64,000 nt of DNA from Pseudomaricurvus hydrocarbonicus (GCF_011602365.1 NZ_JAAONZ010000013.1:103520-167519), one strand, 5' to 3'; positions 53,882 to 63,412 are shown, numbered from the stretch's first letter. The notes: a model not told the origin generated them from the letters alone. Numbers and translations are program-made.

Positions 53882-55888
53882 GTGTGGGATCGATTAAATA
53901 AAAGGGGACTCCCGTGGTTGGTAACGGGAGTGGTTGCTGCGTGTGTGAACAGCCACGTGGTGCAGGCTGAAGAGGTTGTCCAAACGTTTGACAGTCTTGC
54001 CGAGTTGAGCCTGGAAGAGCTGCTTGAAATCGAGGTGTTCACGGCGGCTAATTTGTTCCCGACAAGGGTCAGTAAAGCCCCGGGCACTGTGTACAGTTTT
54101 ACCGCTGCGGATTTTCGCCGTTTTGGGGTTCGCCGCGTAGATGAGTTATTGCAGTATGTGCCAGGTATCCAATTAAACCAGCATCGCAAACGCCATCAGT
54201 CGGTGTGGGCTCGAGGGATGGTTCAGCGCTACAACGATAAGTTTGTCCTGTTGATTGATGGTGTGCGCCAGCAACAGCTTTACTACGGTCATTTTTCCCT
54301 GGGTGATCAGTACCCCCTGGAGCAAATCGAAAAAGTTGAAGTCATTCTTGGACCTGTGTCCAGTTTGTATGGTGCTCATGCCTTCAGCGGCTTGATTTCC
54401 ATAAAAACCAAAGAGCTGTCTGCTTCCAATCAGGTGACCACTTCGTTCGAACTGGGCACTCACGATCGGCAAAAAGTTACCGCGTTATTCAACAGTCCAC
54501 GTGTACAGGGGTTTGCGTCTTATCTGGATCAGGATGCCCCATTCCGTAAAGATCGGCTCAGCTTCATCGGCGGTGAGACGTTCCAGCCTTTGGATGAGGA
54601 GTATCAGAGCCTGTATCTCAAAGCGCAGCTGGCGCCGGGCCTGCTCGCCAAGGTCGATTACAGCCATAGTGAAACCCCGTTTTTGTTTATCCCCGCCACT
54701 CAAAATGCCTTTGTCGACAGCGAAAACTGGTCGGTGGCGGTAAATTATGTGACGGGAGAACTGGATCGCGGGCGCCTGGAAGCCAGTGCCTATTACCAAC
54801 AGGAAGAGGTGCGGGAATTTGAACGGGTAAACCCTGGTGGAGCGCTGGGTTACGAAGAATACCAGAATGCGACCATGGCGGGCACGTCATTGACGGGACT
54901 CAAACGTTGGGGTAATCACACCGCGGCACTGGGGGCGAGCTGGCGCTATGAGGAAGCGGAAGAAACAGACTATACCCGCTGGTTTGACTTCAGACAGGGG
55001 CTCTATGCCAGCCCCTTAACGGGGGATCTGTTAAGCCAGCCGGGAATCGCGAATGAGGATTTTGCGGTTTTCATTCAGGACGTCTGGACGATCAACGAAT
55101 CCCTGAGCCTGACGGCCGGAATTCGTTACGATGATTTTGAACAATTCGACAGCTATGTGAACTATCGAGTGGCGGTCAATTATTCTCCCGTTGGGGTTCA
55201 CAGCTGGAAACTGATGTATGGCACCGCGATAAGGACCCCCACTCTGCGCGAATATCTGAAGGTGCTTGAAAATACCACTTTTGTCCCCCCCATCCCTGAA
55301 GCAGAGAGCATTAAATCGTTGGAGCTGGGCTATTACCTGAATACGGATCGGGTGAAAAGTGCCGTCACGGTTTACCACAACACACTGGAAGATTTTATTT
55401 ACGAAATGCCGACGCCGAACAATGCCGATGAATATTTCTTCAACGCTAAAGAGCGGTTTCATCTTTATGGTGCAGAAGGCCTGGTGGATGTTGCGGTGGC
55501 TGATGACCTGTCTATACGCCTGACTGCGGCCTATGTGGATTCATCCGACCTGGGTGCTTATTCTGAATTGCCCTATATCGCCAACTGGAGTGGCAGTGTC
55601 ACAACCAACTACCAGCTGACACCCCGCCACTCCTTGGGCCTGTCGCTGGTCTTCAACAGTGATCGATGGGATGCGAATGGGTTCACCACGGACGACAGTG
55701 ATGGGTATGTCTGGGCGAACCTGTACCTGAATGGTGAGCTGACGCCGAATCTATCCTACCGTCTGGGTGTAGACAATCTCCTGGATGAACAAGTGCACGA
55801 TCCGGCGGCAGATTTTGGCGGCCAGTACAATACGGAAAAAGCCCGACGCCAAGTTTGGCTTCAGTTCACCTGGACGCCGGCGCTCTGA
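53882..55888 (+). CDS. TonB-dependent outer-membrane receptor
   Basis: A 668-residue receptor. A signal peptide ends near VVQA, followed by a short lead (LAELSLEELLEIEVFTA), the plug domain with RVDELLQYVPGI, and a 22-strand-type barrel ending in the aromatic ...WLQFTWTPAL. The plug opening lacks an STN signalling domain. GTG at 53882 has AGGA seven bases upstream. It is the first gene of an operon with a YfiR-like protein and a GGDEF-EAL enzyme (overlap TGATG), so its cargo or occupancy may be linked to c-di-GMP. The substrate is unknown. Confidence 0.88.
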   Translation: MWDRLNKRGLPWLVTGVVAACVNSHVVQAEEVVQTFDSLAELSLEELLEIEVFTAANLFPTRVSKAPGTVYSFTAADFRRFGVRRVDELLQYVPGIQLNQHRKRHQSVWARGMVQRYNDKFVLLIDGVRQQQLYYGHFSLGDQYPLEQIEKVEVILGPVSSLYGAHAFSGLISIKTKELSASNQVTTSFELGTHDRQKVTALFNSPRVQGFASYLDQDAPFRKDRLSFIGGETFQPLDEEYQSLYLKAQLAPGLLAKVDYSHSETPFLFIPATQNAFVDSENWSVAVNYVTGELDRGRLEASAYYQQEEVREFERVNPGGALGYEEYQNATMAGTSLTGLKRWGNHTAALGASWRYEEAEETDYTRWFDFRQGLYASPLTGDLLSQPGIANEDFAVFIQDVWTINESLSLTAGIRYDDFEQFDSYVNYRVAVNYSPVGVHSWKLMYGTAIRTPTLREYLKVLENTTFVPPIPEAESIKSLELGYYLNTDRVKSAVTVYHNTLEDFIYEMPTPNNADEYFFNAKERFHLYGAEGLVDVAVADDLSIRLTAAYVDSSDLGAYSELPYIANWSGSVTTNYQLTPRHSLGLSLVFNSDRWDANGFTTDDSDGYVWANLYLNGELTPNLSYRLGVDNLLDEQVHDPAADFGGQYNTEKARRQVWLQFTWTPAL

Positions 55889-56484
55889 TGATAGTGAGCC
55901 TTTGGAATCTGCTGACACACCGATCACATCTCCTGTGCCTGATGTGGGCTTGTGCATGTCTGCCCGTTAGCCATTTTGTGGAGGCTGCGAAGACCGCAGA
56001 CCAGGTGCAGTTAAATCAGCTGAAGTCAGCGTTCGTGTTGAACATCGCCAAATTTGTTCGCTGGCCCGATGCCCAGTTGCAGCAGCGGGGTGATCAGCTC
56101 AACCTCTGCTATTATCAGGAGGACGTTTTGGGGGCCGCCGACGATATGATCCGTGGCCGCGAAGTGGGTGGTCGCCGACTCCAACTTGAGCGCATAGGCA
56201 CGCCCGAAGGGCTGAGTGCGTGTGATATTTTGTTGTTATCCGAAGCCGGTGCTGAGCGCATGATCAAAGCCCCCCTGGTCAGCCGCACAACCCCTGTGCT
56301 GGTGATTGCGGATATGACCGATCATAAGTCCACAGGGAAAGTCTATCCGGGGGTGCACGTGGCTCTGGTGCGCAGGGGCAATCGAATTGGCTTTGAAATT
56401 AATTTAACGGCTGCCAATCAGGCTGGTTTGAAATTCAGTTCGCGTTTGTTGCAGTTAGCCCGCATTGTTGGCGAAGAGACCTGA
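55888..56484 (+). CDS. YfiR-family periplasmic regulator (DUF4154)
   Basis: A 198-residue exported protein. A hydrophobic leader (~10-35) precedes the YfiR core (KSAFVLNIAKFVRWPD; CYYQEDVL; the GRR and CDILLLSE blocks; GFEINLTAANQAGLKFSSRLLQLARIV). In P. aeruginosa YfiR restrains the diguanylate cyclase YfiN in the periplasm. Here it is sandwiched between a TonB receptor and a membrane GGDEF-EAL protein, suggesting the same restraint on its downstream neighbour. Its ATG overlaps the receptor stop. Confidence 0.87.
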   Translation: MIVSLWNLLTHRSHLLCLMWACACLPVSHFVEAAKTADQVQLNQLKSAFVLNIAKFVRWPDAQLQQRGDQLNLCYYQEDVLGAADDMIRGREVGGRRLQLERIGTPEGLSACDILLLSEAGAERMIKAPLVSRTTPVLVIADMTDHKSTGKVYPGVHVALVRRGNRIGFEINLTAANQAGLKFSSRLLQLARIVGEET

Positions 56485-56490
56485 CATGTT

Positions 56491-58566
56491 ATGACCGAGT
56501 ATGGACACCGTTCGATTGGCAACACCATTCAAAACGTGCTGTTGGTGACCACAGCCAGTGCGCTGTTACTGGCGACCATCGCGTTTGCTTTTAATGATTG
56601 GTATTCGTCTAAGGGGCAGGTGTTTGAACAGTTGCGTTCAGAGGCGGGCATTGTCGGTCACAACAGCGTCGCGGCATTGATGTTTGAAGACACCGAAAAC
56701 GCTCATCAGACTCTCAGCAGTCTTGCCAGTCAACCCAATATTGTCGGCGCCATGTTGTTTTTGCCGAGCCAGCAGCCGTTTGCACATTTTGAGCGCATTG
56801 CGGGGGTCCTGCCTGCCGCACCTCCCGAGGGTGTGCAAGGGTCACTGGGCGATTACTGGTTTGTCCAGCTGCCGGTGGAGTTTGATGGTGAAGTGGTGGG
56901 AAGTATTCTGCTGCTGTCCGATGACAGCCAATGGTTGCAAGAGCAAATGTTGCAGCTGTTGGTTGCCTGTGGGGTGTTTGCGGTGTCGATGCTGGTGGCT
57001 TACCTCATTGCTCATTATGTTCAGCGCCTGGTCACCCGTCCGGTGGTGGAGCTGGCTGAAACGGCTCTCAATATCACGGAAAGCAGAGATTACAGTTTGC
57101 GTGCCAAGCGGATTTCCAATGATGAAGTCGGTGCACTGGTGGATCATTTCAATGACATGCTGCACCAGATTCAGATCCGTGACAAAGACTTGCGGTTGAT
57201 ACAGGGGTTGCTCGAGGACAAGGTAGACGAGCGTACCCGGGAGCTGGCTGACCTGGCGAAAAAGTTCGAACATCAGGCCTATCACGATGCGCTGACCGGA
57301 CTGGCCAATCGCGTGACATTCGATCGTCGCCTGCAGGAATCTATCAGTCGTTGCCGACGACATGGGGCTCATTTGTCGGTGCTCTTTCTCGATTTGGATC
57401 GTTTTAAAGTCGCCAATGATACTCTGGGGCATGGCATTGGTGATCAATTGTTGATTGAGGTTGCCCGGCGATTGCAGGCGTGTTTGCGGGAAGGGGATAC
57501 TCTCGCCCGCCTTGGCGGCGATGAGTTTGCCATTCTGCTGACCGATCTGGAGCCTGGGGCTACCGGGGATGTGGCCAATAAAATCATCCACAGTGTGAGT
57601 TCGCCGATGGAGCTGGAAGGCCATAACCTAACGCTGACGACCAGCATCGGCATCAGTGTGTTTCCCGGCGATGGTGACAATGCCACCGAAATTCTGAAGA
57701 ATGCCGATACCGCCATGTACCGCTCCAAGGATAAAGGGCGTAACCGGATGACGTTCTTTGCACCGGACATGAACCGTAAAATGGAGCGGCGTCTGGTGTT
57801 GGAAAACAAGTTGCGCCATGCCATTGAGGCGGAACTCTTTTATCTTCATTACCAGCCCAAGGTGGATGTCCACACGCTTGAAATCGTTGGGGTTGAGGCG
57901 TTGTTGCGCTGGAAGGATCACGAACTGGGTGCGATTTCTCCGTCGGAATTCATCCCTCTGGCGGAAGAGTGCGGCCTGATTGGTGCCATTGACGATTGGG
58001 TGATGGTGCGGGCCTGTCAGGAGATCTTGACGTTAACTCCGGGTCGGGCGCCCAAGTTACAGTTGTCCGTCAACTTTTCCCCGCTGCATTTTTACCGCCG
58101 TAAGGCTCCGGCAGAAGTGCAGGCGGCGTTAACAAAAACCGGTTTTCCCGGTGCCAAACTGGAGCTGGAAATCACCGAAAACCTGGTGGGCCCATCCTCG
58201 GACAGCTTGCTGGAACAGCTGCAGGGTATTCGCCAGCTGGGCGTCGAAATTTCCATCGATGATTTTGGCACGGCCTACTCTTCGCTGAGCCGGTTGAAGC
58301 AGTTTCCGTTGAATACCCTGAAAATCGATCGCAGCTTTGTGCGTGACCTTGGCAAGGACGCCGACGATGAAACTCTGGTGAAAACCATCATCACCATGGC
58401 CCATAACCTGAACTTGAAAGTGGTGGCCGAGGGTATCGAAACGGAAGCTCAATACGAGTTTGTTAAGCAGCACGGTTGCGATTTGGTGCAGGGTTTTCTC
58501 TACAGTAAGCCCATCCCACTGGCTGACCTGGCCGAGGCGCTCAACGATCAAACAGCTGAGGTGTGA
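56491..58566 (+). CDS. Membrane sensor with HAMP, GGDEF and EAL domains
   Basis: A 691-residue inner-membrane protein with helices at ~15-34 and ~155-177 enclosing a periplasmic sensor of CHASE8 type, then HAMP (~178-232), a short coiled coil, GGDEF (motif GGDEF ~341, with an I-site RxxD five residues before) and EAL (VEALLRW ~467; ENLV; DDFGTAYSS; LKIDRSF; AEGIET). All catalytic motifs of both domains are intact, so it could make and degrade c-di-GMP. YfiN-like architecture with an added EAL domain. It starts 6 bp after the yfiR-like stop. Confidence 0.9.
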   Translation: MTEYGHRSIGNTIQNVLLVTTASALLLATIAFAFNDWYSSKGQVFEQLRSEAGIVGHNSVAALMFEDTENAHQTLSSLASQPNIVGAMLFLPSQQPFAHFERIAGVLPAAPPEGVQGSLGDYWFVQLPVEFDGEVVGSILLLSDDSQWLQEQMLQLLVACGVFAVSMLVAYLIAHYVQRLVTRPVVELAETALNITESRDYSLRAKRISNDEVGALVDHFNDMLHQIQIRDKDLRLIQGLLEDKVDERTRELADLAKKFEHQAYHDALTGLANRVTFDRRLQESISRCRRHGAHLSVLFLDLDRFKVANDTLGHGIGDQLLIEVARRLQACLREGDTLARLGGDEFAILLTDLEPGATGDVANKIIHSVSSPMELEGHNLTLTTSIGISVFPGDGDNATEILKNADTAMYRSKDKGRNRMTFFAPDMNRKMERRLVLENKLRHAIEAELFYLHYQPKVDVHTLEIVGVEALLRWKDHELGAISPSEFIPLAEECGLIGAIDDWVMVRACQEILTLTPGRAPKLQLSVNFSPLHFYRRKAPAEVQAALTKTGFPGAKLELEITENLVGPSSDSLLEQLQGIRQLGVEISIDDFGTAYSSLSRLKQFPLNTLKIDRSFVRDLGKDADDETLVKTIITMAHNLNLKVVAEGIETEAQYEFVKQHGCDLVQGFLYSKPIPLADLAEALNDQTAEV

Positions 58567-58654
58567 GGCGGTCCTCTGGTTGATGACGGTATGACACAAG
58601 ATCATTGGATGTTGCGGGTTTATCAGCCGGCGTCAGACCGGGGCAAATGGCGGG

Positions 58655-59728
58655 TTAAAATTTCTGCCCCAGTTTGATGTAAAACGCGGAGTTGTCTTTT
58701 TCGCCCACGGCGTATTCGGTTTTGATGATGAAGCCCGACGCCGGTTTGAGGACATAGGTAATGCCTGCGCCCGCAGAGGCGAAGAGGTCTTCGTTGTCGC
58801 CGCAATCCGACATGGAGGAATAGAGACAGGATATGCCGGCGAACATCGTCGCACCCCAGCGGCCGCGTAAGTGTATACGGGCTTCCATGTCGAAATGGGT
58901 GTAATTTTCGTCGAGGTAGTTTCCGCGGGTGTAGCCGCGCAATTGCAGCGATGAATAACCACTTTGCGGGGCGTCGCTGGTCCATCGGCCCTTCAATTGC
59001 AGAGCGAAGACGTGACCTTCTCCGAACGGGGAAAACCAGCGATAGTCTGCCTGAAACACATCAAACGACTCATCACCCCCCAGCCCTTCCCGGTAGGCAA
59101 TGTTGTTCAGATTAAAATAATGCCCCAGGGTGCTGCTGCGAACATTGTCGCGGGTGTCATACTCCAGGACCAGGCCGATGCCATTGGAATCGAAGCCAGT
59201 CAGGCCTATTTGATGGGCGGCTTCATCCGTCAGCTCGTCGATACCGATGGCGTAGTTGGACGACAGGAACTGCGCCCCAAGGTACCATTTGGGAAAGATC
59301 AGGTGGGAGTAACGTATGAACAGCCCTTTCAGGTTGTCCTCTGTTTCGACTGTCTGGCCGGTGCCGAGATAATCTTCGTATTCATTGTTGATGTGGCCAT
59401 TGATGATGCCCGCCCGCAACTTGTTGCGGTTGGCGCCCCAGTAGAGGTCGGTAAACAGACCACCGGTGTAGGAGTCAGTATCACTGTAATTGGCAAAGCC
59501 ACCCATCATTGAAAAATTGGAGTCGGCATCCACTTTGTACAGGTAGCCCCCCATTACACCACCTTTAAACCCCAGCTTAGGGTCGTTACTGACGGTTGGA
59601 ATCAGCAGCCAGGGTGACTCTTGGGCGAACACGGTTGGCGTTGTCAGCAGGAGAAGGGCAAGCAGACAGCTGACGTGAGTGCTCAGAAGGCGGACGTAAT
59701 TGTTCAGACTGATGATGGTTGTCCCCAT
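58655..59728 (-). CDS. Outer-membrane beta-barrel protein (BamA/surface antigen-like)
   Basis: A 357-residue protein with a cleavable signal peptide (ends ...TPTVFAQ) and no POTRA domain. The sequence is an almost continuous series of alternating amphipathic strands ending in YIKLGQKF, consistent with a 16-strand barrel of the surface-antigen D15 fold, including the family motif LRGYTRGNYLDENY. It may be a small outer-membrane protein of unknown transport role. Three cysteines (one in GISCLYSSMSDCGD) are unusual for a porin-like barrel. Confidence 0.78.
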   Translation of the reverse strand: MGTTIISLNNYVRLLSTHVSCLLALLLLTTPTVFAQESPWLLIPTVSNDPKLGFKGGVMGGYLYKVDADSNFSMMGGFANYSDTDSYTGGLFTDLYWGANRNKLRAGIINGHINNEYEDYLGTGQTVETEDNLKGLFIRYSHLIFPKWYLGAQFLSSNYAIGIDELTDEAAHQIGLTGFDSNGIGLVLEYDTRDNVRSSTLGHYFNLNNIAYREGLGGDESFDVFQADYRWFSPFGEGHVFALQLKGRWTSDAPQSGYSSLQLRGYTRGNYLDENYTHFDMEARIHLRGRWGATMFAGISCLYSSMSDCGDNEDLFASAGAGITYVLKPASGFIIKTEYAVGEKDNSAFYIKLGQKF

Positions 59729-59802
59729 GGGAGTCTCGCACGGATGAAGTCTTCATCCAGTCTAGTTCACAAATAATCTATTGTGATGCGCTATGGACAA
59801 CA

Positions 59803-60375
59803 TTATGCCCGGTGATTTACGCCGGAGTTCAAAAAGGCGACTTCTTCTGGCGTAGAAACCCGACCTAAAATTTCATTCCGATGGGGAAAGCGGCCAAATT
59901 TTTCGATGATGGCGCGATGTGCCTGAGCTGCATTCAGCCCCCGTTTGACCTCGTGTCGCAATGTCGTGAATTTCTCAACACTCAGTTCCTGTAAGGTCTT
60001 GTCTTCAGCGTGCATCAGCGGCATGTAGAAAAAGTGTCGTTCGGTGGGCTGCAGAGGCTGGTCGTCACCGTTTTGTATGCCCTCCAGTACCAGTTGTTGT
60101 GCACGAGCATCCTGTGCATAAGCCTGAGGGGTACCGCGGAAGATGTGTCGGGAAAACTGATCCAGAAGAATGATCAAAGCCAGGCGCCCATAGGGTGATG
60201 ACGCTCAGTGGTCCAGTGCCCCCTGTGTGGCCTGATGCGCTAAGTTGCCAAACCTTTCTCGTATCGGGGTGTCCAGCTTTTTGCCGCCACTGAACCATTG
60301 GTTGGGAGTTACGTCCCGGAACCAGAAGTCCAATAGGCACTGATATTCTGTTGTCGCGTGTTCATTGTTCATCAT
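59803..60375 (-). pseudogene. DUF924 family protein with an internal nonsense codon
   Basis: Conceptual translation gives 190 residues plus stop, the usual DUF924 length: YQCLLDFWFRDV, NQWFSGGKKLD, then LIILLDQFSRHIFRGTPQAYA and FGRFPHRNEILGR. The codon at 60205-60207 is TGA, in the sequence ALDH-stop-ASSPYGRLA, where family members have tryptophan (TGG). No frameshift is involved: a single G-to-A change accounts for it. Translation from a downstream TTG at 60177 would omit the first third. So the gene is probably inactive, unless suppression or sequencing error explains it. Confidence 0.85.
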
Positions 60376-60780
60376 TGCGTTTTCGGCGAACCGCGGCGTC
60401 CAGTGACATTGTTTTTGTCGTTAAGATCGTCGGTAACTCTCACGAAGGAGTGTCGCCGTCGCATACCATACCTCGCTGAACAGTGTGACCGTGAAAGGGG
60501 GATTGCGGTTGTGATTGATTAACTCTAGGCAGAGATGGGCATATGATCAATGACCAGTGCAGGTTTGGATCCGTGCTGTTTAAAAATCAAACCTGCTGAA
60601 ATGCCCCTGCTATGGTTGTATCAAGCACCATGGTTGTTCGCGAAGGCGATGTCAGTAAGCCAAGGCAGCCGGCGACTTTCTCGGGGCAAGGGGCTGCCAA
60701 ATGAGGCTAACACTAAAGATTGAAACGAGAGCAATACGAACTAAAACGGAAAATACGAGGGACAACATAAGGAGAAGGGC
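60376..60780. other. Spacer upstream of the SOS-associated peptidase gene
   Basis: A 405-bp region with no recognised gene. GCAGGTTTG (60559-60567) and CAAACCTGC (60588-60596) are a perfect 9-bp inverted repeat separated by 20 bases; it could be a hairpin or an operator. No LexA box was found, despite the name of the downstream family. Confidence 0.5.
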
Positions 60781-61428
60781 ATGTGCGGTCGCTTTAACAT
60801 CTCAATGACTCCGGGTCTGGTGCAGCTGTTGGACGAACTTGGCGTCCCAATTGTCCTTAGGGAGCAGTACAACATTGCCCCTACGGAATCCGTGCCTATT
60901 TTTTATGAGATAGACGGCGAACGCAGTTGCCACCCGGCGCGCTGGTGGCTGACGCCCAGTTGGTCTTCTGGTCCTGACACGCGTTTTTCGATGTTCAACG
61001 CCCGTGCGGAAACATTGGAGTCCAGCCGCGCCTTCAAGGGGCCGTTTCACCACAAACGCTGTGTCATACCCTGCAGTTCATTCCTGGAATGGCAGAAAAC
61101 CCCCGACGGGAAACAGCCCATCGAGCTCTATCGTGAAGATGGTGCCATTGCCTTGGCGGGGCTCTGGGACTGTTGGAACGAAGAGCTGTTGTCCTGCGCT
61201 CTTGTGACCACCGCAGCGGATGAATGCTTAAAGGCCATTCACCACCGCATGCCAGTCATGTTGGATAGCGCGGGGATTAATCTCTGGCTGGATACCAGTC
61301 AGCCGTTAGAGGATTTGCAGCCGCTATTGGCTCCCCGGCTGAGGTATACCATAGCCCATCGTCGGGTGGACCCGGCGATCAACAACAGTCGCTCGAAAGT
61401 GTTGCCGGTGCCCTTGCCGGATGCATAG
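60781..61428 (+). CDS. yedK: SOS response-associated peptidase (YedK/HMCES family)
   Basis: A 215-residue SRAP protein that covalently captures abasic sites in single-stranded DNA through Cys2. The conserved residues are C2 (after Met removal), N73 (FNARAET), E103 (SSFLEWQ) and His154 (IHHRMPV), all present. The strong ribosome binding site AAGGAG supports the ATG. It is a solitary gene. Confidence 0.94.
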   Translation: MCGRFNISMTPGLVQLLDELGVPIVLREQYNIAPTESVPIFYEIDGERSCHPARWWLTPSWSSGPDTRFSMFNARAETLESSRAFKGPFHHKRCVIPCSSFLEWQKTPDGKQPIELYREDGAIALAGLWDCWNEELLSCALVTTAADECLKAIHHRMPVMLDSAGINLWLDTSQPLEDLQPLLAPRLRYTIAHRRVDPAINNSRSKVLPVPLPDA

Positions 61429-61444
61429 CGGCATGGTGCGGGGA

Positions 61445-61873
61445 TTAAAGCGGCCGTGGTCGCACCCAAAACCAGCAGCCCACCACCCATGCTCCAAACA
61501 CGCTATAGCCGGTGATGAATACCCACTCTGGTAACGGGTAATACAATACCTTACCCAGCCAATAGGCGATGAAGGTGCCGCTATAGATGGCCTCGCCGCC
61601 TCGTTCGCGCAAGGCCATCTCCCATCCGGTGAGGGGGCATAAAATTCCAAGCCACGCCTGCATTACCACTATGCCGATGGCGATGATGTGGGCCAAACGA
61701 AACCAGAAGTTGCGTACCCAGCGCCAGTTCAGCAGTTTGCCCATCACGATCAGAATCAGCCCCAGAATGACGAAAATCACGAAGAGTGTGTGCATCACGA
61801 GCATGACATCTGCCGCCAACAGGTAGGCAGATGTTGAAAAGGGTGCTGAGTTTGTAATCGCATTAAGAGGCAT
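61445..61873 (-). CDS. DUF2784 family membrane protein
   Basis: A 142-residue protein with four predicted membrane helices (~20-40, ~53-70, ~90-105, ~115-135) and the conserved CPLTGWEMALR motif of DUF2784. Its function is unknown. It is convergent with yedK, with 16 bp between the stop codons. Confidence 0.82.
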   Translation of the reverse strand: MPLNAITNSAPFSTSAYLLAADVMLVMHTLFVIFVILGLILIVMGKLLNWRWVRNFWFRLAHIIAIGIVVMQAWLGILCPLTGWEMALRERGGEAIYSGTFIAYWLGKVLYYPLPEWVFITGYSVFGAWVVGCWFWVRPRPL

Positions 61874-61992
61874 CGGGTAACAGACTTCATTTGAGAGCCG
61901 TATGGCTGGTCTATACTTTGCTTAAGAGTTAGCAGTTCTGCTCCAAAAACAACATGACAAACAAAAATATAAAATACTTATTGGAGATTACT

Positions 61993-62526
61993 ATGAACAG
62001 AAAGATTTTGGGCTCTTGGGTGTTTTTTGGGTTGCTCAGCAGCAGTCTTGCCCTGGCTGCCGACAAGGCGGCGATGATTGCCAGTGCGGAAAGTGCCGCT
62101 CCTGTGGATGTCACTGCCAATGCCACGATCAAAGCCCCCGATGGTACGGTGTTGCGTCAAGGGTCCAATGGATTTACCTGCTATCCCCAACAAGCCATGA
62201 CGGGACCCATGTGTAACGAGGCCGAGTGGGAGAAACTCATGGCCGCCATGATGAGTAAGCAGGATTACCAGCCATCCCGGTTTAGTATTTCCTACATGTT
62301 GGCCGGTGAAGGCACCGCCAAGGGCGTCAGCAACATTGATCCCTATGCCACGGAACCTACCGCAGATAATGCCTGGATTAAAGAGGGGCCGCACATGATG
62401 GTTATCCTGCCGGACCACTCCATGCTGGAAGGAATTTCCACCAACACCCAGGACCCGATCTATGTGATGTGGAAGGGGACCCCCTATGCCCACGTGATGA
62501 TTAAGATCGCCAGCGAGAAAGAATAA
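61993..62526 (+). CDS. Secreted protein of unknown function
   Basis: A 177-residue protein with a signal peptide cleaved after ALA-A (residues ~1-20). The mature part is soluble, with two cysteines ~14 apart (FTCYPQQAMTGPMCNE) that may form a disulfide, and a Met-rich middle (MMAAMMSK-like, GPHMMVILP). No domain is recognised. The ATG at 61993 has GGAG seven bases upstream; the earlier in-frame ATG is less likely. An inverted repeat at 62585-62631 follows. Confidence 0.75.
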   Translation: MNRKILGSWVFFGLLSSSLALAADKAAMIASAESAAPVDVTANATIKAPDGTVLRQGSNGFTCYPQQAMTGPMCNEAEWEKLMAAMMSKQDYQPSRFSISYMLAGEGTAKGVSNIDPYATEPTADNAWIKEGPHMMVILPDHSMLEGISTNTQDPIYVMWKGTPYAHVMIKIASEKE

Positions 62527-62584
62527 CCGGGGTAAAATGGTATTGAGTCAATTGAACCTACTCAGAGGGCTGTGGAGGTCTTAA

Positions 62585-62631
62585 GAAGCAGGTGCACCTT
62601 GTTGATTGGCAAGGGGGGATACACCTGCTTC
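62585..62631. terminator. Inverted repeat between convergent genes, possible terminator
   Basis: GAAGCAGGTG (62585-62594) and CACCTGCTTC (62622-62631) pair perfectly with a 27-nt loop. There is no T-tract, and its place between the secreted-protein gene and the small zinc-ribbon gene suggests a shared 3' end structure. Confidence 0.45.
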
Positions 62632-62632
62632 G

Positions 62633-62788
62633 TTAAAGCGAACGCACCTTTCTGTAAAATAGTAGGTTGCATTTCAAGCAGCGAAATTTGGGGCTTCTGC
62701 GTAAGATTTTATCAAGGGTAGACCGATGAATGCGTAGAGTGCTTTGTGCGTCGCAGAACGGGCAATTTACATGCTGACGGGCGGGCAT
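62633..62788 (-). CDS. Small zinc-ribbon protein
   Basis: A 51-residue protein with two CxxC pairs (CPFCDAQ, CLKC) spaced by ~24 mostly basic residues, a single zinc-ribbon. ATG at 62788 has GGAG at good spacing; the frame continues upstream without support. Similar tiny ribbons of unknown function occur in many gammaproteobacteria. Confidence 0.6.
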   Translation of the reverse strand: MPARQHVNCPFCDAQSTLRIHRSTLDKILRRSPKFRCLKCNLLFYRKVRSL

Positions 62789-62836
62789 TTTTGCTCCAGA
62801 TGGTTGCAGTCCTTTTTTCAAGAGACGGATACACAT

Positions 62837-63380
62837 CAGACATTATCTTTGACGAATGGTTCAGTTGTGCTGAAGGCTGGACTGTGGCTGGTTAAAGGGC
62901 AGCTGTTCTTCGGCTGGCTGAGTATTTATTTCACGCACGCCCGGCCATGGCCACGACAATACCGTCAAAGGTTTCTCGCCTGAGAGCAAAGCGGACAACT
63001 TCAGGGGCGCCCTCACTGGCGAATATTTTTGTTGAGCGAACCAAGCTCGCCTCCTGCATTTTACTCACCGGCGAATGATATGGGTGCACTGTGTGTGGCT
63101 TGAGCTGGCAGAGTTGGCAGAGGGAAACATCGTTGGACAGACCTTTTTGTGAGGAAGGTTCATCCAGTTTCGCGCTGACCAAGAGTTTTCTGGTTGCTGC
63201 TGCTGATGGTGGTGTTCGAGGACGATTTTTGTCTAACAATGTGTTTATCTCTGCGCAAGAGAGCCCGTTGATTTTGTAGGGTCAGCATCTCAACATCGAA
63301 GTGCGATTTTCCAATCCGCTGTCACGACAGGTTTTCAAATGGTGGCATTATCTCTGTGACTTTTCTCACGCAAATGTAAG
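62837..63380. other. Spacer with no recognised gene
   Basis: About 545 bp with no supported gene; short open frames on both strands lack ribosome binding sites and family features. It may hold the far end of the tRNA transcript that runs toward it from the right. Confidence 0.4.
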
Positions 63381-63412
63381 GATGCTCTAACCCTCTTTGG
63401 GGTTTGGGAAAT
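63381..63412 (-). repeat. Partial tRNA-derived unit (terminal)
   Basis: The last, truncated member of the array. On the minus strand it retains the AACCCC hairpin lead and GGTTAGAGCATCC of the tRNA D-arm side, then diverges. Confidence 0.8.

Noticed and set aside
60205..60207. Selenocysteine codon
   Set aside because: The position is tryptophan in the family, and no SECIS-like hairpin is apparent after it.
60065..60340. Separate ORF or frameshift in the DUF924 gene
   Set aside because: The family-like frame is continuous through 60375-59803; only an in-frame TGA interrupts it, and the overlapping ORF is a shadow.
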